Origin: Sandaracinaceae bacterium
GTDB lineage: Bacteria > Myxococcota_A > Polyangia > Polyangiales > Sandaracinaceae
Assembly (NCBI GenBank): GCA_019637095.1
Contig: JAHBWG010000012.1
Coordinates: 1-64,000, forward strand
DNA length: 64,000 nucleotides
Reading direction: 5' to 3'
In this document: positions 52,932-61,087 of the stretch, one piece after another
Position numbering within the stretch: position 1 is the stretch's first letter
Layout of the letters: the number at the start of each line of letters is the position of its first letter
The notes under the pieces: model-generated
Databases searched by the model: none
Told to the model about the DNA's origin: nothing
What the model saw: the letters and a program-made list of their open reading frames with translations, nothing else
Made by a program: the position numbers and the translations under genes

Positions 52932-52960
52932 TTGACTCGCGGGGACGGAAGTGACGATAT
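52932..52960 (+). promoter_or_regulatory. Candidate sigma-70-type promoter of the RRM gene
   Basis: TTGACT (52932-52937) and CGATAT (52955-52960) are separated by 17 bp. Initiation a few bases further on would give a leader of about 80 nt containing a short uORF and a purine-rich stretch before the RRM start at 53048. Confidence 0.5.
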
Positions 52961-53004
52961 CTGAGCTACGACCGGGGGAGTGCCGCCGGCGGGGGAGGGT
53001 CACC

Positions 53005-53031
53005 ATGGTGGAGGCTCTCCAAAGAAGATGA
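53005..53031 (+). promoter_or_regulatory. Eight-codon upstream ORF in the RRM gene leader
   Basis: GGGAGG lies 6 bp before an ATG that opens MVEALQRR and stops at TGA 53029-53031, 16 bp before the RRM start. The last two sense codons are both AGA, which are rare in DNA of this composition. A role in attenuation or translational coupling is possible. Confidence 0.45.
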
Positions 53032-53047
53032 GAGAGACAAGAGAGAG

Positions 53048-53716
53048 ATGAGCAACAAGCTGTTCGTGGGGGGCCTGGCGTGGGCCACGACCGACGAGAG
53101 CCTGCGCGCCGCCTTCGAACCGTACGGGGAAGTGGCCGACGCGCGCGTGATCGTAGACCGGGAGACCGGCCGGTCGCGCGGGTTCGGGTTCGTGACCTTC
53201 CGGCAGGACGACGCCGCGAAGGCGGCGATCGAGGCGATGCACGGAGCGGACGTCGATGGGCGATCGATCCGCGTGAACGAAGCACAAGAGCGACGCGGAC
53301 CGGGCGGACCGGGCGGTCCCGGCGGCGGTATGGGCGGTCGTCCTGGGGGCGGTCCGCCGGACCGTCGGCCCGGGGGGCCGCCGCGTGGTGGTGAGGGGCG
53401 GCCGCCCGGCGGACGGGACTACCCGCCAGTCGAGCGCCGCGGTGAGGCCCGGAGCGGGCCTGGTGGGTTCGGGGGTGGCGGTGGCCCTCCGGGCGGCGGT
53501 GCTGGCGCCGCGGGCGGCAGCGGCGGTGCGGCGCTGGATCCGAACGGCAAGCCCGCGGGACGCAAGCGCCACAACGGCGGCGTGACCGCCGTCAAGCGCA
53601 AGGGCGCCCGCAAGGACCAGGACGAGAGCGACTTCCGCGGCGACGGCGGCGGCGGGCGCAAGAAGCGCGGCGGCGGCAACCGCCGGCGCTTCGACGACTA
53701 CCACGGCGATTGGTAG
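53048..53716 (+). CDS. RRM-type RNA-binding protein with Gly-rich and basic tail
   Basis: This 222-aa protein has one RRM (residues 3-80) with RNP2 KLFVGGLAWA and RNP1 SRGFGFVTF. A Gly/Pro/Arg-rich region (85-160) and a basic end (PNGKPAGRKRHNGGVTAVKR, GRKKRGGGNRRRFDDYHGDW) follow. It is like the bacterial Rbp proteins related to glycine-rich RNA-binding proteins, often cold-induced. The ATG follows AGAGAGAG. It should bind single-stranded RNA in the cytoplasm. The next gene overlaps its last codons. A promoter-like element and a uORF precede it. Confidence 0.94.
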   Translation: MSNKLFVGGLAWATTDESLRAAFEPYGEVADARVIVDRETGRSRGFGFVTFRQDDAAKAAIEAMHGADVDGRSIRVNEAQERRGPGGPGGPGGGMGGRPGGGPPDRRPGGPPRGGEGRPPGGRDYPPVERRGEARSGPGGFGGGGGPPGGGAGAAGGSGGAALDPNGKPAGRKRHNGGVTAVKRKGARKDQDESDFRGDGGGGRKKRGGGNRRRFDDYHGDW

Positions 53717-54159
53717 CCGCTCCGCGGCTCGTCGGCGCGCTCGAGGCGCTCGCGCGTCTCGCGGCAGCCGGGCACGTCACGCCCGGGGAGGTCGCGCACG
53801 CCAAGGCGCGCCTCCTCGGCGACGCGCCCGTCGCGCCGCTGCGCGCCGTCGGTCGGGCTCGGCGGGGGCGCACGCTCGCGATCTCGCGCGAGGTCCTCGG
53901 CGCGCCAGGGGCGCTCGCGTGGCTCGAGGACGCCGTCGAGCGCTACGACGTGGCCGTGGTGACGCCGGGCGCGCTCGATGGCGAGGACGTCGCGGCGCGC
54001 GGCGCGCTCCGCGCGCGCGGGCTCTCGCCCTATGCGCTCGGGCGCGTCCGCTTCGTGGCCACCAAGCCGCCGGCGGACGTCTACGTGGACCCGCGCGCGC
54101 TGCGCTTCGACGGTACGCTGCCGAGCGTCGCGGAGCTCGCGCGCCTCGCCGGGACGTGA
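53710..54159 (+). CDS. Degenerate HAD-like protein
   Basis: The 149-aa frame (TTG start overlapping the RRM gene end by 7 bp) has a helical N-terminus with TPGEVAHAKARLLGDAP. It continues with GRTLAISREVLGAPGALAWL and VRFVATKPPADVYVDPRALR, then FDGTLPS. The latter part resembles the VYVDDRALRFDG end of small HAD-superfamily phosphatases. The expected N-terminal DxDG nucleophile motif is replaced by SREVLG, so it is probably not a phosphatase. The start codon is uncertain. It lies just upstream of feoA. Confidence 0.6.
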   Translation: MVAAPRLVGALEALARLAAAGHVTPGEVAHAKARLLGDAPVAPLRAVGRARRGRTLAISREVLGAPGALAWLEDAVERYDVAVVTPGALDGEDVAARGALRARGLSPYALGRVRFVATKPPADVYVDPRALRFDGTLPSVAELARLAGT

Positions 54160-54181
54160 ACGCGACGGCTTGCAGACGAAC

Positions 54182-54196
54182 TGAAAACGATTATCA
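54182..54196 (+). promoter_or_regulatory. Fur-box-like operator of feoAB
   Basis: TGAAAAC-G-ATTATCA matches the 7-1-7 Fur-box core TGATAAT-N-ATTATCA at 12 of 14 arm positions (right arm perfect). It lies 8 bp before the feoA start, in an AT-rich island inside GC-rich DNA. Iron-bound Fur would block transcription or initiation there. Confidence 0.72.
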
Positions 54197-54203
54197 ACTC
54201 ACC

Positions 54204-54485
54204 GTGGACGACGCGCCGACGCTGGACCAGCTCCCCGTGGGGGCCGAGGGGACCGTGCTCGCCGTCCGCTGCGAGCGCGCGATCGCGAGGCGCCTGATGG
54301 AGATGGGGGTCCTGCCTGGGACGCGCATCACGGTCCTGCGCATCGCGCCGCTCGGCGATCCGATCCTGCTGCGGCTCCGCAGCTACTCGCTCTCCATCCG
54401 CCGGCGCGAGGCCGCCGGCATCGTGCTCTCGGACGTGCGCGAGCCGGTCGGCGCGCAGGCGCTCGCGGAGCAGGCGCCCTCGTGA
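54204..54485 (+). CDS. feoA: FeoA-like ferrous iron transport accessory protein
   Basis: This 93-aa protein (GTG start) shows the FeoA SH3-like fold pattern: LDQLPVGAEGTVLAVRC, AIARRLMEMGVLPGTRITVL, PLGDPILLRLRSYSLSIRRR and EAAGIVL. It is thought to interact with the FeoB GTPase and modulate iron uptake. Its TGA overlaps the feoB GTG (GTGA). The gene is short-spaced behind a Fur-box-like site, and Fur control is likely. Confidence 0.93.
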   Translation: MDDAPTLDQLPVGAEGTVLAVRCERAIARRLMEMGVLPGTRITVLRIAPLGDPILLRLRSYSLSIRRREAAGIVLSDVREPVGAQALAEQAPS

Positions 54486-56680
54486 CGGCGGCGCCGGCCC
54501 TCGCGCGCCGGCCGCGGATCGCGCTGGCCGGCAACCCCAACGCGGGCAAGACGACGCTCTTCAACGCGCTCACCGGCGCGTCCGCGCGCACCGGGAACTA
54601 CCCGGGCGTCACGGTGGAGCGGCGGACCGGCAGGTGGCGCTCGCCCGACGGGCGCGAGCTCGAGGTCCTCGACGTGCCGGGCACGTACAGCCTGAGCGCG
54701 CGCTCGCCCGAGGAGCAGGTCGCCGTCGAGGCGCTGTTGCCGCGCGGCGGCGAGCCCCCGCCCGACGTCGTCGTCGTGCTCGCCGACGCCGGCGCGCTCG
54801 AGCGTCACCTCTACCTCGCGCAGCAGATCGCGGACGCCGGCCTCCCCACGATCCTCGGGCTCAACTTCATGGACGAGGCGCGGCGCGCGGGCGTGCGCGT
54901 CGACGTCGAGGCGCTCGCGGCCTCGGTCGGGGTGCCGGTGGTGCCGCTCGTCGCGACCCGCGGCGAGGGGCTCGACGCGCTCGCGGCGGCGATCACGGGC
55001 GCCCTCGCGGGCGAGCCGCGCGAGCGCCCTCCCGAGCCGCTCACGCCGATCGTCGCGCCCTACGTCCGCGAGGTGGAGGCGTGGCTCGAGGGGCGCGATC
55101 CCGACGAGCCGCCGGCGGCGCGGCGCGCGCGCGCGCTCTGGGCGTTGCTCTCGCTCGGCGACGACGAGCTCGAGGGCGTCGACCCCGAGCTGCGCGCGCG
55201 CGTGGAGGCGGCGCAAGCGCGCGCGAGCGCGGACGGCGTCGAGCTCGACCGCGAGCTGATCGAGGCGCGCTACCGCCGCATCGAGGGCCACGTGCGCGCG
55301 GTCGTCGCGGGGCCGCGCGTGGAGCGCGGCGCGTCGGTCACCGACCGCATCGACGGCGTGCTCACGCACCCGGTGCTCGGGATGGGCGTCTTCGCGCTCG
55401 TGATGCTCGCCCTCTTCGAGGCGCTCTTCCGCTGGTCGGAGCCGCTGATCGAGGGCATCGAGGCGCTCGTCGGGCTCGCGCAGGCGCTCGTGCGCGAGGT
55501 GGTGCCGGACGGCCCGTTCGCGGCCTTGCTCGCGGACGGCGTCGTCGCGGGCGTCGGCAACGTGATCGTGTTCGTGCCGCAGATCGCGCTCCTGTTCGTG
55601 TTCATCGCGGTGCTCGAGGACAGCGGCTACCTCGCGCGGGTCGCGTTCGTCATCGACCGGCTGATGCGCGGGGTGGGCCTGCACGGCAAGGCGTTCGTGC
55701 CGCTGCTGAGCGGCTTCGCTTGCGCCGTCCCGGCCGTGCTCGCGACGCGCACGATCGAGAGCCGCAAGGACCGGCTCGTCACGATGCTCGCGCTGCCGCT
55801 GATGAGCTGCAGCGCGCGGTTACCGGTCTACGCGCTCGTGATCGCGGTGGTCTTCCCCGCCGACGAGCGGCTCGGGCTCGTGTCGATCGGCGCGCTCGTG
55901 CTGTTCTCGATGTACGCGCTCAGCGTGGTCGCGACCCTCGGCGCGGCGGCGGTGCTGCGCCGCACCGTCTTGCGTGGGCCGCGCCCGGCGCTCGTGCTCG
56001 AGCTGCCGCCGTATCGGTGGCCCGCGCCGCGCAACGTGCTGTCGACGGTCGGGCGGCGCGTGAAGGACTTCCTCGTCGACGCGGGCACCATCATCCTGGC
56101 GATCACGATCGTGCTCTGGGCGCTCTTGAGCTACCCGAAGGACGAGTCGGTGAGCGCGCGCTACGCGGACCTGCGCGCCGAGGCGGCGGCCACGCTGGAC
56201 GGCGAGGCGCTCGAGGCGCGCGCGAGCGCGCTCGCGGCCGCCGAAGCGGGGGAGCAGGCGCGCCACAGCGCGGCGGGTCGCATCGGCCTCGCGCTCGAGC
56301 CGCTGATCGAGCCGCTCGGGTTCGACTGGCGCATCGGCATCGGCCTCATCGCGTCGTTCGCCGCGCGCGAGGTGCTCGTGAGCACGCTCGGCATCGTGTG
56401 GGGCATCGGCGAGGAGGAGGACGAACGGAGCCCGCCGCTGCGCGAGGCGCTGCGCGACGCGACGCGCGAGGACGGCACGCCGCTCTTCACGCCGCTCACC
56501 GGCCTCGCCCTCATGGTGTTCTTCGTGCTGGCAGCGCAGTGCATGAGCACGGTCGCGGTGGTGCGGCGCGAGAGCGGCTCGTGGAAGTGGCCGCTGCTCA
56601 TGGTCGCGTACATGACCGCGCTCGCGTACCTCGGCGCGCTCCTCGTGCAGCAGGGCGGCCAGATCCTGGGGCTCGGCTAG
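54482..56680 (+). CDS. feoB: Ferrous iron transporter B
   Basis: This 732-aa inner-membrane Fe(II) importer has an N-terminal GTPase with G1 LAGNPNAGKTTLFNALTG, G2 TGNYPGVTVER, G3 LDVPGTYSLSA and G4 LNFMDEA. A GDI-like helical domain (170-280) is followed by the Gate/core membrane region (LLSGFACAVPAVLATRTIES, PLMSCSARLPVYALVIAVVF, FAAREVLVSTLGIVWGIGEE). These contain the conserved Cys/Ser-rich membrane motifs. The GTG start overlaps the feoA stop. A tiny membrane protein gene follows directly after the stop. Confidence 0.97.
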   Translation: MTAAPALARRPRIALAGNPNAGKTTLFNALTGASARTGNYPGVTVERRTGRWRSPDGRELEVLDVPGTYSLSARSPEEQVAVEALLPRGGEPPPDVVVVLADAGALERHLYLAQQIADAGLPTILGLNFMDEARRAGVRVDVEALAASVGVPVVPLVATRGEGLDALAAAITGALAGEPRERPPEPLTPIVAPYVREVEAWLEGRDPDEPPAARRARALWALLSLGDDELEGVDPELRARVEAAQARASADGVELDRELIEARYRRIEGHVRAVVAGPRVERGASVTDRIDGVLTHPVLGMGVFALVMLALFEALFRWSEPLIEGIEALVGLAQALVREVVPDGPFAALLADGVVAGVGNVIVFVPQIALLFVFIAVLEDSGYLARVAFVIDRLMRGVGLHGKAFVPLLSGFACAVPAVLATRTIESRKDRLVTMLALPLMSCSARLPVYALVIAVVFPADERLGLVSIGALVLFSMYALSVVATLGAAAVLRRTVLRGPRPALVLELPPYRWPAPRNVLSTVGRRVKDFLVDAGTIILAITIVLWALLSYPKDESVSARYADLRAEAAATLDGEALEARASALAAAEAGEQARHSAAGRIGLALEPLIEPLGFDWRIGIGLIASFAAREVLVSTLGIVWGIGEEEDERSPPLREALRDATREDGTPLFTPLTGLALMVFFVLAAQCMSTVAVVRRESGSWKWPLLMVAYMTALAYLGALLVQQGGQILGLG

Positions 56681-56818
56681 ATGGGCTGGCAGGACGCCGC
56701 CGTCTTCCTCGTCGTCGCCGCGGCGCTCGGCTACCTGCTGTGGAAGATCTGGCCCCCGCGTCGCCGGCCCGACGTCAAGGCGCGCGATCTCGTCCGCAAG
56801 AAGAAGCGCGACGACTGA
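56681..56818 (+). CDS. 45-aa FeoB-associated single-span membrane protein
   Basis: The ATG directly follows the feoB TAG. The product is MGWQDAAVFLVVAAALGYLL followed by WKIWPPRRRPDVKARDLVRK and KKRDD. It has one membrane span and a strongly basic tail, so the tail should be cytoplasmic. In size, place and MGWQD start it matches the small FeoB-associated membrane proteins found after feoB in many bacteria, but it lacks their usual cysteines. It is possibly a FeoC-like helper. It is too short for most gene finders. Confidence 0.75.
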   Translation: MGWQDAAVFLVVAAALGYLLWKIWPPRRRPDVKARDLVRKKKRDD

Positions 56819-56825
56819 TCGAGCG

Positions 56826-58349
56826 TCAATCGAGGTTCAGAGGGATGTTGGCGCGCTGGAGCATCTCCTTGAAGTCCTTCTTGTCCGCGGCCTTCATGTA
56901 GGCCTCCTCGGGCGCGACGAGGTCGTTCTTCACGTGGTGGAAGAGGTGCTCGTTCATCGTCTGCATCCCCTGCCGCTTGCCCGTCTGCATGACGCTCACG
57001 AGCTGGTAGGTCTTGCCCTCGCGGATGAGGTTCGAGACGGCGGCGTTGGTGATGAGCACCTCGTAGCCGGCGACCCGTCCGCCGCCCTTTCGCTTGCAGA
57101 GCACCTGCGCGATCACGCCGCGCAGCGACTCGCTGAGCATCGTGCGGATCTGCTCCTGACGGTCGGAGGGGAACTGGTCGATGATGCGATCGACGGTCGA
57201 GGGCGCGGTCGTCGTGTGCAGCGTGCCGAAGACGAGGTGGCCGGTCTCGGCCGTCTCGATCGCGATCGCGATCGTCTCGAGGTCGCGCATCTCGCCGACG
57301 AGCACGATGTCCGGATCTTCGCGCAGCGCCGCGCGCAGCGCGCGCTTGAAGCTCTCGGTGTGGGTGCCGACCTCGCGCTGGTTGACGAGGCACTTCTTGT
57401 TCGGGTGCACGAACTCGATCGGGTCCTCGATCGTGATGATGTGGTCCGTGCGCTTCTGGTTGATGTAGTCGATGAGCGCCGCGAGCGTGGTGGACTTGCC
57501 GCTCCCCGTCGGGCCGGTGACGAGCACCAGCCCCTTGGTCAGGTAGCAGAGGTCGAGCACCTGCTCGGGGATGCCGAGCTTGTCCCACGTGATGATCTCG
57601 AACGGGATCATGCGCATGACCGCGCCCATGCCCTTGCGGTCGCGGAAGTAGTTCACGCGGAACCGCGCGACGCCCTCGATCGTGTGGGCGAAGTCGGTGT
57701 CGCTGTCCGCCTCGAACTCGGCGCGGTTGCGCGGCGGCATGATCTCCCGGAGGATCGGCTCGAGCTCCTGCTCGGTCAGCGCGCCCCGCTCCTCGAGCGC
57801 GACCATCTCGCCGTGCAGGCGCACCATCGGGACGACTCCGGTCGAGAGGTGCAGGTCCGAGGCCTCGAGCTTGTGCATCATCCGCAGCCAGCGGTTGATC
57901 TTCGGTTCGCCGGGTTGGAGCGAGACCTCCACCGACGGGGCGGCGTGGCTCGCGGCGGGCGCAGCGGCTGCGGCGGCGGCAGGTGCGGCGGGCGCAGCGG
58001 CGGGGGTCGCGGCGGCGGCCGCGGGTGCGGCGAGCGCCGCCTCGGCGCTCGCGGGCGAGAGCGTCACCGTCCACATCCGCGGGCTCGGCGCGCGCACGGC
58101 CACGCGCACGCGCGTCCCGTTGTCCGCGACGTGCTCGAACGTGGCGGCGCCGCGCGAGCGCAGCTCGCTCACCGCCTCGGGGCTCGCCGCCTCCTGGACG
58201 AGCTGGGCGACCTGCGCGTGATCGATCGGGGCGTTGGACTTCCGCTCGCCGGTCGGGAATCGGAAGAGGACGGGCTCGCCCGAGGCGAGCACGACCTCGA
58301 GCGCCTGGTGGCGGACGAGGTGCTGCACGTAGAAGTCGATGCGCTTCAT
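56826..58349 (-). CDS. PilT-like type IV pilus retraction ATPase
   Basis: This 507-aa protein has a unique N-terminal domain (1-100; KRIDFYVQHLVRHQALEVVL) and an Ala/Pro-rich linker (about 105-150). A complete PilT domain follows: MHKLEASDLHLSTG, Walker A VTGPTGSGKSTTLAALIDYI, the Asp box ITIEDPIEFVHPNKK, Walker B DPDIVLVGEMRDLETIAIAI, and the His box TGHLVFGTLHTTTAPSTVDR. Canonical PilT is about 345-370 aa, so this is an extended paralogue (PilT/PilU class). It should power pilus retraction (twitching motility). No other pil gene lies nearby. It converges with the feo operon. Confidence 0.94.
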   Translation of the reverse strand: MKRIDFYVQHLVRHQALEVVLASGEPVLFRFPTGERKSNAPIDHAQVAQLVQEAASPEAVSELRSRGAATFEHVADNGTRVRVAVRAPSPRMWTVTLSPASAEAALAAPAAAAATPAAAPAAPAAAAAAAPAASHAAPSVEVSLQPGEPKINRWLRMMHKLEASDLHLSTGVVPMVRLHGEMVALEERGALTEQELEPILREIMPPRNRAEFEADSDTDFAHTIEGVARFRVNYFRDRKGMGAVMRMIPFEIITWDKLGIPEQVLDLCYLTKGLVLVTGPTGSGKSTTLAALIDYINQKRTDHIITIEDPIEFVHPNKKCLVNQREVGTHTESFKRALRAALREDPDIVLVGEMRDLETIAIAIETAETGHLVFGTLHTTTAPSTVDRIIDQFPSDRQEQIRTMLSESLRGVIAQVLCKRKGGGRVAGYEVLITNAAVSNLIREGKTYQLVSVMQTGKRQGMQTMNEHLFHHVKNDLVAPEEAYMKAADKKDFKEMLQRANIPLNLD

Positions 58350-58418
58350 GAACCTCGCCTGCGAGGGTAAGCGAGACCGCGAGGCAGGCGAAGGTGATTC
58401 GCGGTACAACCGCGGGCG

Positions 58419-59954
58419 ATGACGGTCGAGGCCGGCAAGCTCCCCCGATGGCTCCTCGTCGTCGCGGGGCTGATCGCGGTGGGCCTCGCGATCTACGGCC
58501 TGCGCGCCGTCCTGACGCCGATCTTCTTCGCGTTCCTCATCGCGTACTTGCTCGATCCGCTCGTCGATCGGTTCGAGCGGCACATGCCGCGCGCCGTCGG
58601 CATCGTCGTCGTGCTCGGGCTCGCGCTGATCGGGCTCGCGCTGTTCGCGCTCCTGCTCTTGCCGAGCGTGATCCACGAGGTCGTGGCGTTCGGCCAGGAG
58701 CTCCCGGACAAGCTGCGGCGGCTCTCCGCGTCGATCACGCCTCGGCTCACGGAGCTCGGCGTGCAGCTGCCGCACGATCTCGACGAGCTGCGCGAGACGG
58801 CGCAGCAGTACCTCGGCGGGAGCGGCGCGGGAGGGGCCGGCGCCGAGGGGAGCAACGAGCTCGCGACGCGCGCGGCGAGCGCGCTCGGCACGATCGGGCA
58901 GTGGATCTGGGGCGGGACGACGACGCTCGTGGGCGTGGTGTCGAGCCTCTTGATCGTGCCGGTGCTCGCCTTCTACCTCTTGCACGACTTCGATCACATC
59001 ACGGCCGGCGTGCGCGACCTCGTGCCGCACCGCTACCGGCCGTTCGTCGTGGACGTCGCGCGCGAGGTCGATCAGGTGCTCGGCCAGTTCATCCGCGGTC
59101 AGCTCACCGTGATGGTCGCGCTCGCGGTGCTCTACTCGGTCGCGTACTCGATCGCGGGCGTGCGCCTCGCGATCCCCATCGGGATCGCCGCGGGGCTCCT
59201 CTCGTTCATCCCGTACGTCGGCGGCGCGCTCGCGCTGGTCCTGGGCCTCGCGATGTGCGCGCTCGGCTTCGAGAGCTGGTGGCAGGTGGGCGGCGTCGTC
59301 GTCGGCTACGCGATCATCCAGGCGCTCGAGGGGCTGGTGATCACGCCGCGCGTGGTCGGCGACAAGGTGGGGCTGCCCGCCGTGTGGGTGCTCGTCGCGT
59401 TGATGATCGGCGGCGAGCTCTTCGGCTTCCTCGGGATCCTGCTCGCGGTGCCCGCGGCCGCGGTGGCGAAGATCTTCGTGATGCGCGCGGTCGCGCACTA
59501 CCGCCAGAGCCAGCTGTACCTCGAGGGCCACGCGGGCGAGGCGCAGGGGCTGCTGCTCGGGATCCTCGACCAGGAGGGGCTCCCCGACGATCGGGCGCTC
59601 GCCGAGGCCAAGGCCCGAGCGCACGAGGAGTGGCCAGCGTCCGAGGCTGGCGCCGGAGCCGACGCCGACGCCGACGCCGACGCTGACGCCGACGCAGCCG
59701 ACGAAGCCGACGAAGCCGACGAAGCCGACGAAGCCGACGAAGCCGACGAAGCCGACGAAGCCGACGAAGCCGCCGAAGCCGACGAAGCCGCCGAAGCCGA
59801 CGAAGCCGACGAAGCCGACGAAGCCGACGAAGCCGACGAAGCCGACGAAGCCGACGAAGCCGACGAAGCCGACGAAGCCGACGAAGCAACGGCGGCCGGC
59901 GCCGAGACCGCGCCGTCGCCCGCGCCGTCGCGTGCGCGCTTGGAGGAGGAATGA
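58419..59954 (+). CDS. AI-2E-family (TqsA/YdbI-like) membrane exporter with repetitive acidic tail
   Basis: This 511-aa protein has about eight membrane segments with the family pattern, ending in VLGQFIRGQLTVMVALAVLY, GVRLAIPIGIAAGLLSFIPY-VGG and GLVITPRVVGDKVGLPAVWV. Members export small molecules such as AI-2, or act as ion-coupled antiporters; the substrate here is unknown. From about residue 415 the tail is (AD)n then 21 units of ADE/AAE encoded by an exact 9-bp array. Its TGA overlaps the next ATG (ATGA). The acidic tail should be cytoplasmic. Confidence 0.92.
   Translation: MTVEAGKLPRWLLVVAGLIAVGLAIYGLRAVLTPIFFAFLIAYLLDPLVDRFERHMPRAVGIVVVLGLALIGLALFALLLLPSVIHEVVAFGQELPDKLRRLSASITPRLTELGVQLPHDLDELRETAQQYLGGSGAGGAGAEGSNELATRAASALGTIGQWIWGGTTTLVGVVSSLLIVPVLAFYLLHDFDHITAGVRDLVPHRYRPFVVDVAREVDQVLGQFIRGQLTVMVALAVLYSVAYSIAGVRLAIPIGIAAGLLSFIPYVGGALALVLGLAMCALGFESWWQVGGVVVGYAIIQALEGLVITPRVVGDKVGLPAVWVLVALMIGGELFGFLGILLAVPAAAVAKIFVMRAVAHYRQSQLYLEGHAGEAQGLLLGILDQEGLPDDRALAEAKARAHEEWPASEAGAGADADADADADADAADEADEADEADEADEADEADEADEAAEADEAAEADEADEADEADEADEADEADEADEADEADEATAAGAETAPSPAPSRARLEEE
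59697..59885 (+). repeat. 9-bp tandem array (21 units) in coding sequence
   Basis: The unit GCCGACGAA (Ala-Asp-Glu) is repeated 21 times, with two units changed to GCCGCCGAA. A 6-bp GCCGAC array (Ala-Asp) precedes it from about 59658. Near-perfect nucleotide identity indicates recent expansion by slippage or recombination. Confidence 0.95.
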
Positions 59955-61087
59955 GCCAGCGAACCGTGGTGCTCTACGAGGGCGATGACCCGGACCTCGC
60001 CGCCGTCGCGGCGGCGGTGCGCGCCGCGATCGGCGTGAGCGACGACGAGCCGGAGGACGAGTCGACGGCGGGCGCGATCGCGCTGCCGGTGTCGGACGCC
60101 GCCGCCCTCGAGGCGGCCTCGCTCGCCGACGCGGACGTGGCGGTGGTCCTCGACGAGGCGAGCCAGGCCCGCGCGCGCGCCGCGGGCGTGCGGCGGCTCG
60201 TCGCCCTGCTCGCGCCGCTCGACGCGCCAGGCTGGGAGCTCGACGCCGACGTCGTGCTCGTCGCGCACGAGGTCCTCGTCCCGGAGCTCGTCGCGCGCGG
60301 CGTCGCGCGCGAGCGCGTCCGCGTCGCCGGCCCCGTCGCGCCGGCGGGCTGGGCGCCGCACCCGGAGCGCGAGGCGCTGCGCGCGCGGCTGGGCCTCGGG
60401 GCGGACCGCCCTTGGGTGGTCGTGCGCGCCGCGGCCCTCGACCTCGAGGACCTCGCGCCCTCACTCGTCCAGCTCTCGCTGGTGAGCCCGCGGGCGGCGT
60501 GGATCTTCGACGTCGGCGCCGACGCGGAGGCGGCGCGCCTCTTGCGCCGCCGCGTGCCGGGCTACGGCCTCGACGCGCACATGGTCGCCGACGGTCCCGA
60601 CGCGCTCGACGCCTATCAAGCGGCGGACCTCGTGCTCGGGCGCATCGGCGGCGTCGAGGCGCTGCGCGCGTTCGCGACCGGCGCGGGGCTCGTCACGCCG
60701 AGCCCTGCGCGCGCGCACCTCGGGCTCGCGCACCGCGTCGAGACGGCGGGGCTCGCGCAGATCGCGGACGCGGCGGCCACGCTGTCGGTCACGCTCGACG
60801 CCGCCCTCGCGCCGGCGGCGCTCGCCGCGGCGCGCGCGACCTCCCTCGGCCTCGACGCGGCGGGCGGCGCCGCGCGCGTGGCCCTCGCGCTGCGCGCGCT
60901 CGAGGAGCGGATCGCCGACGCGCCGCCCGCGGGCCTGCCCCGAGGGATCGAGCGGCTGAGCGATCCAGAGGCCGCGATCGAGGGCGCCCCCGAGCGCGCG
61001 CCCGGCGACGCGAAGGCGCGGCACGACGACCTCGAGAAGAAGGTCGACGACGAGCTCGCCGCGCTGCGACGGAAGCTCGGCCTTTGA
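59951..61087 (+). CDS. MurG/UgtP-like (GT28-type) glycosyltransferase homologue
   Basis: This 378-aa protein has two Rossmann-like halves. The N-terminal half has poor acceptor-side motifs (AALEAASLADADVAVVLDEA). VLVPELVARGVARERVRVAG and VAPAGW are followed by RARLGLGADRPWVVVRAAAL, as at the domain junction of MurG and diacylglycerol glucosyltransferases. DALDAYQAADLVLGRIGGVE replaces the donor-binding GG-x-T/S-E region. It may be a degenerate or specialised enzyme. The start overlaps the AI-2E gene stop and the stop overlaps the MOSC gene start, so the three are coupled. Confidence 0.65.
   Translation: MSQRTVVLYEGDDPDLAAVAAAVRAAIGVSDDEPEDESTAGAIALPVSDAAALEAASLADADVAVVLDEASQARARAAGVRRLVALLAPLDAPGWELDADVVLVAHEVLVPELVARGVARERVRVAGPVAPAGWAPHPEREALRARLGLGADRPWVVVRAAALDLEDLAPSLVQLSLVSPRAAWIFDVGADAEAARLLRRRVPGYGLDAHMVADGPDALDAYQAADLVLGRIGGVEALRAFATGAGLVTPSPARAHLGLAHRVETAGLAQIADAAATLSVTLDAALAPAALAAARATSLGLDAAGGAARVALALRALEERIADAPPAGLPRGIERLSDPEAAIEGAPERAPGDAKARHDDLEKKVDDELAALRRKLGL

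Noticed and set aside
53002-53011. CACCATGGTG palindrome as an operator
   Set aside because: It coincides with the uORF start codon and is short enough to be chance.
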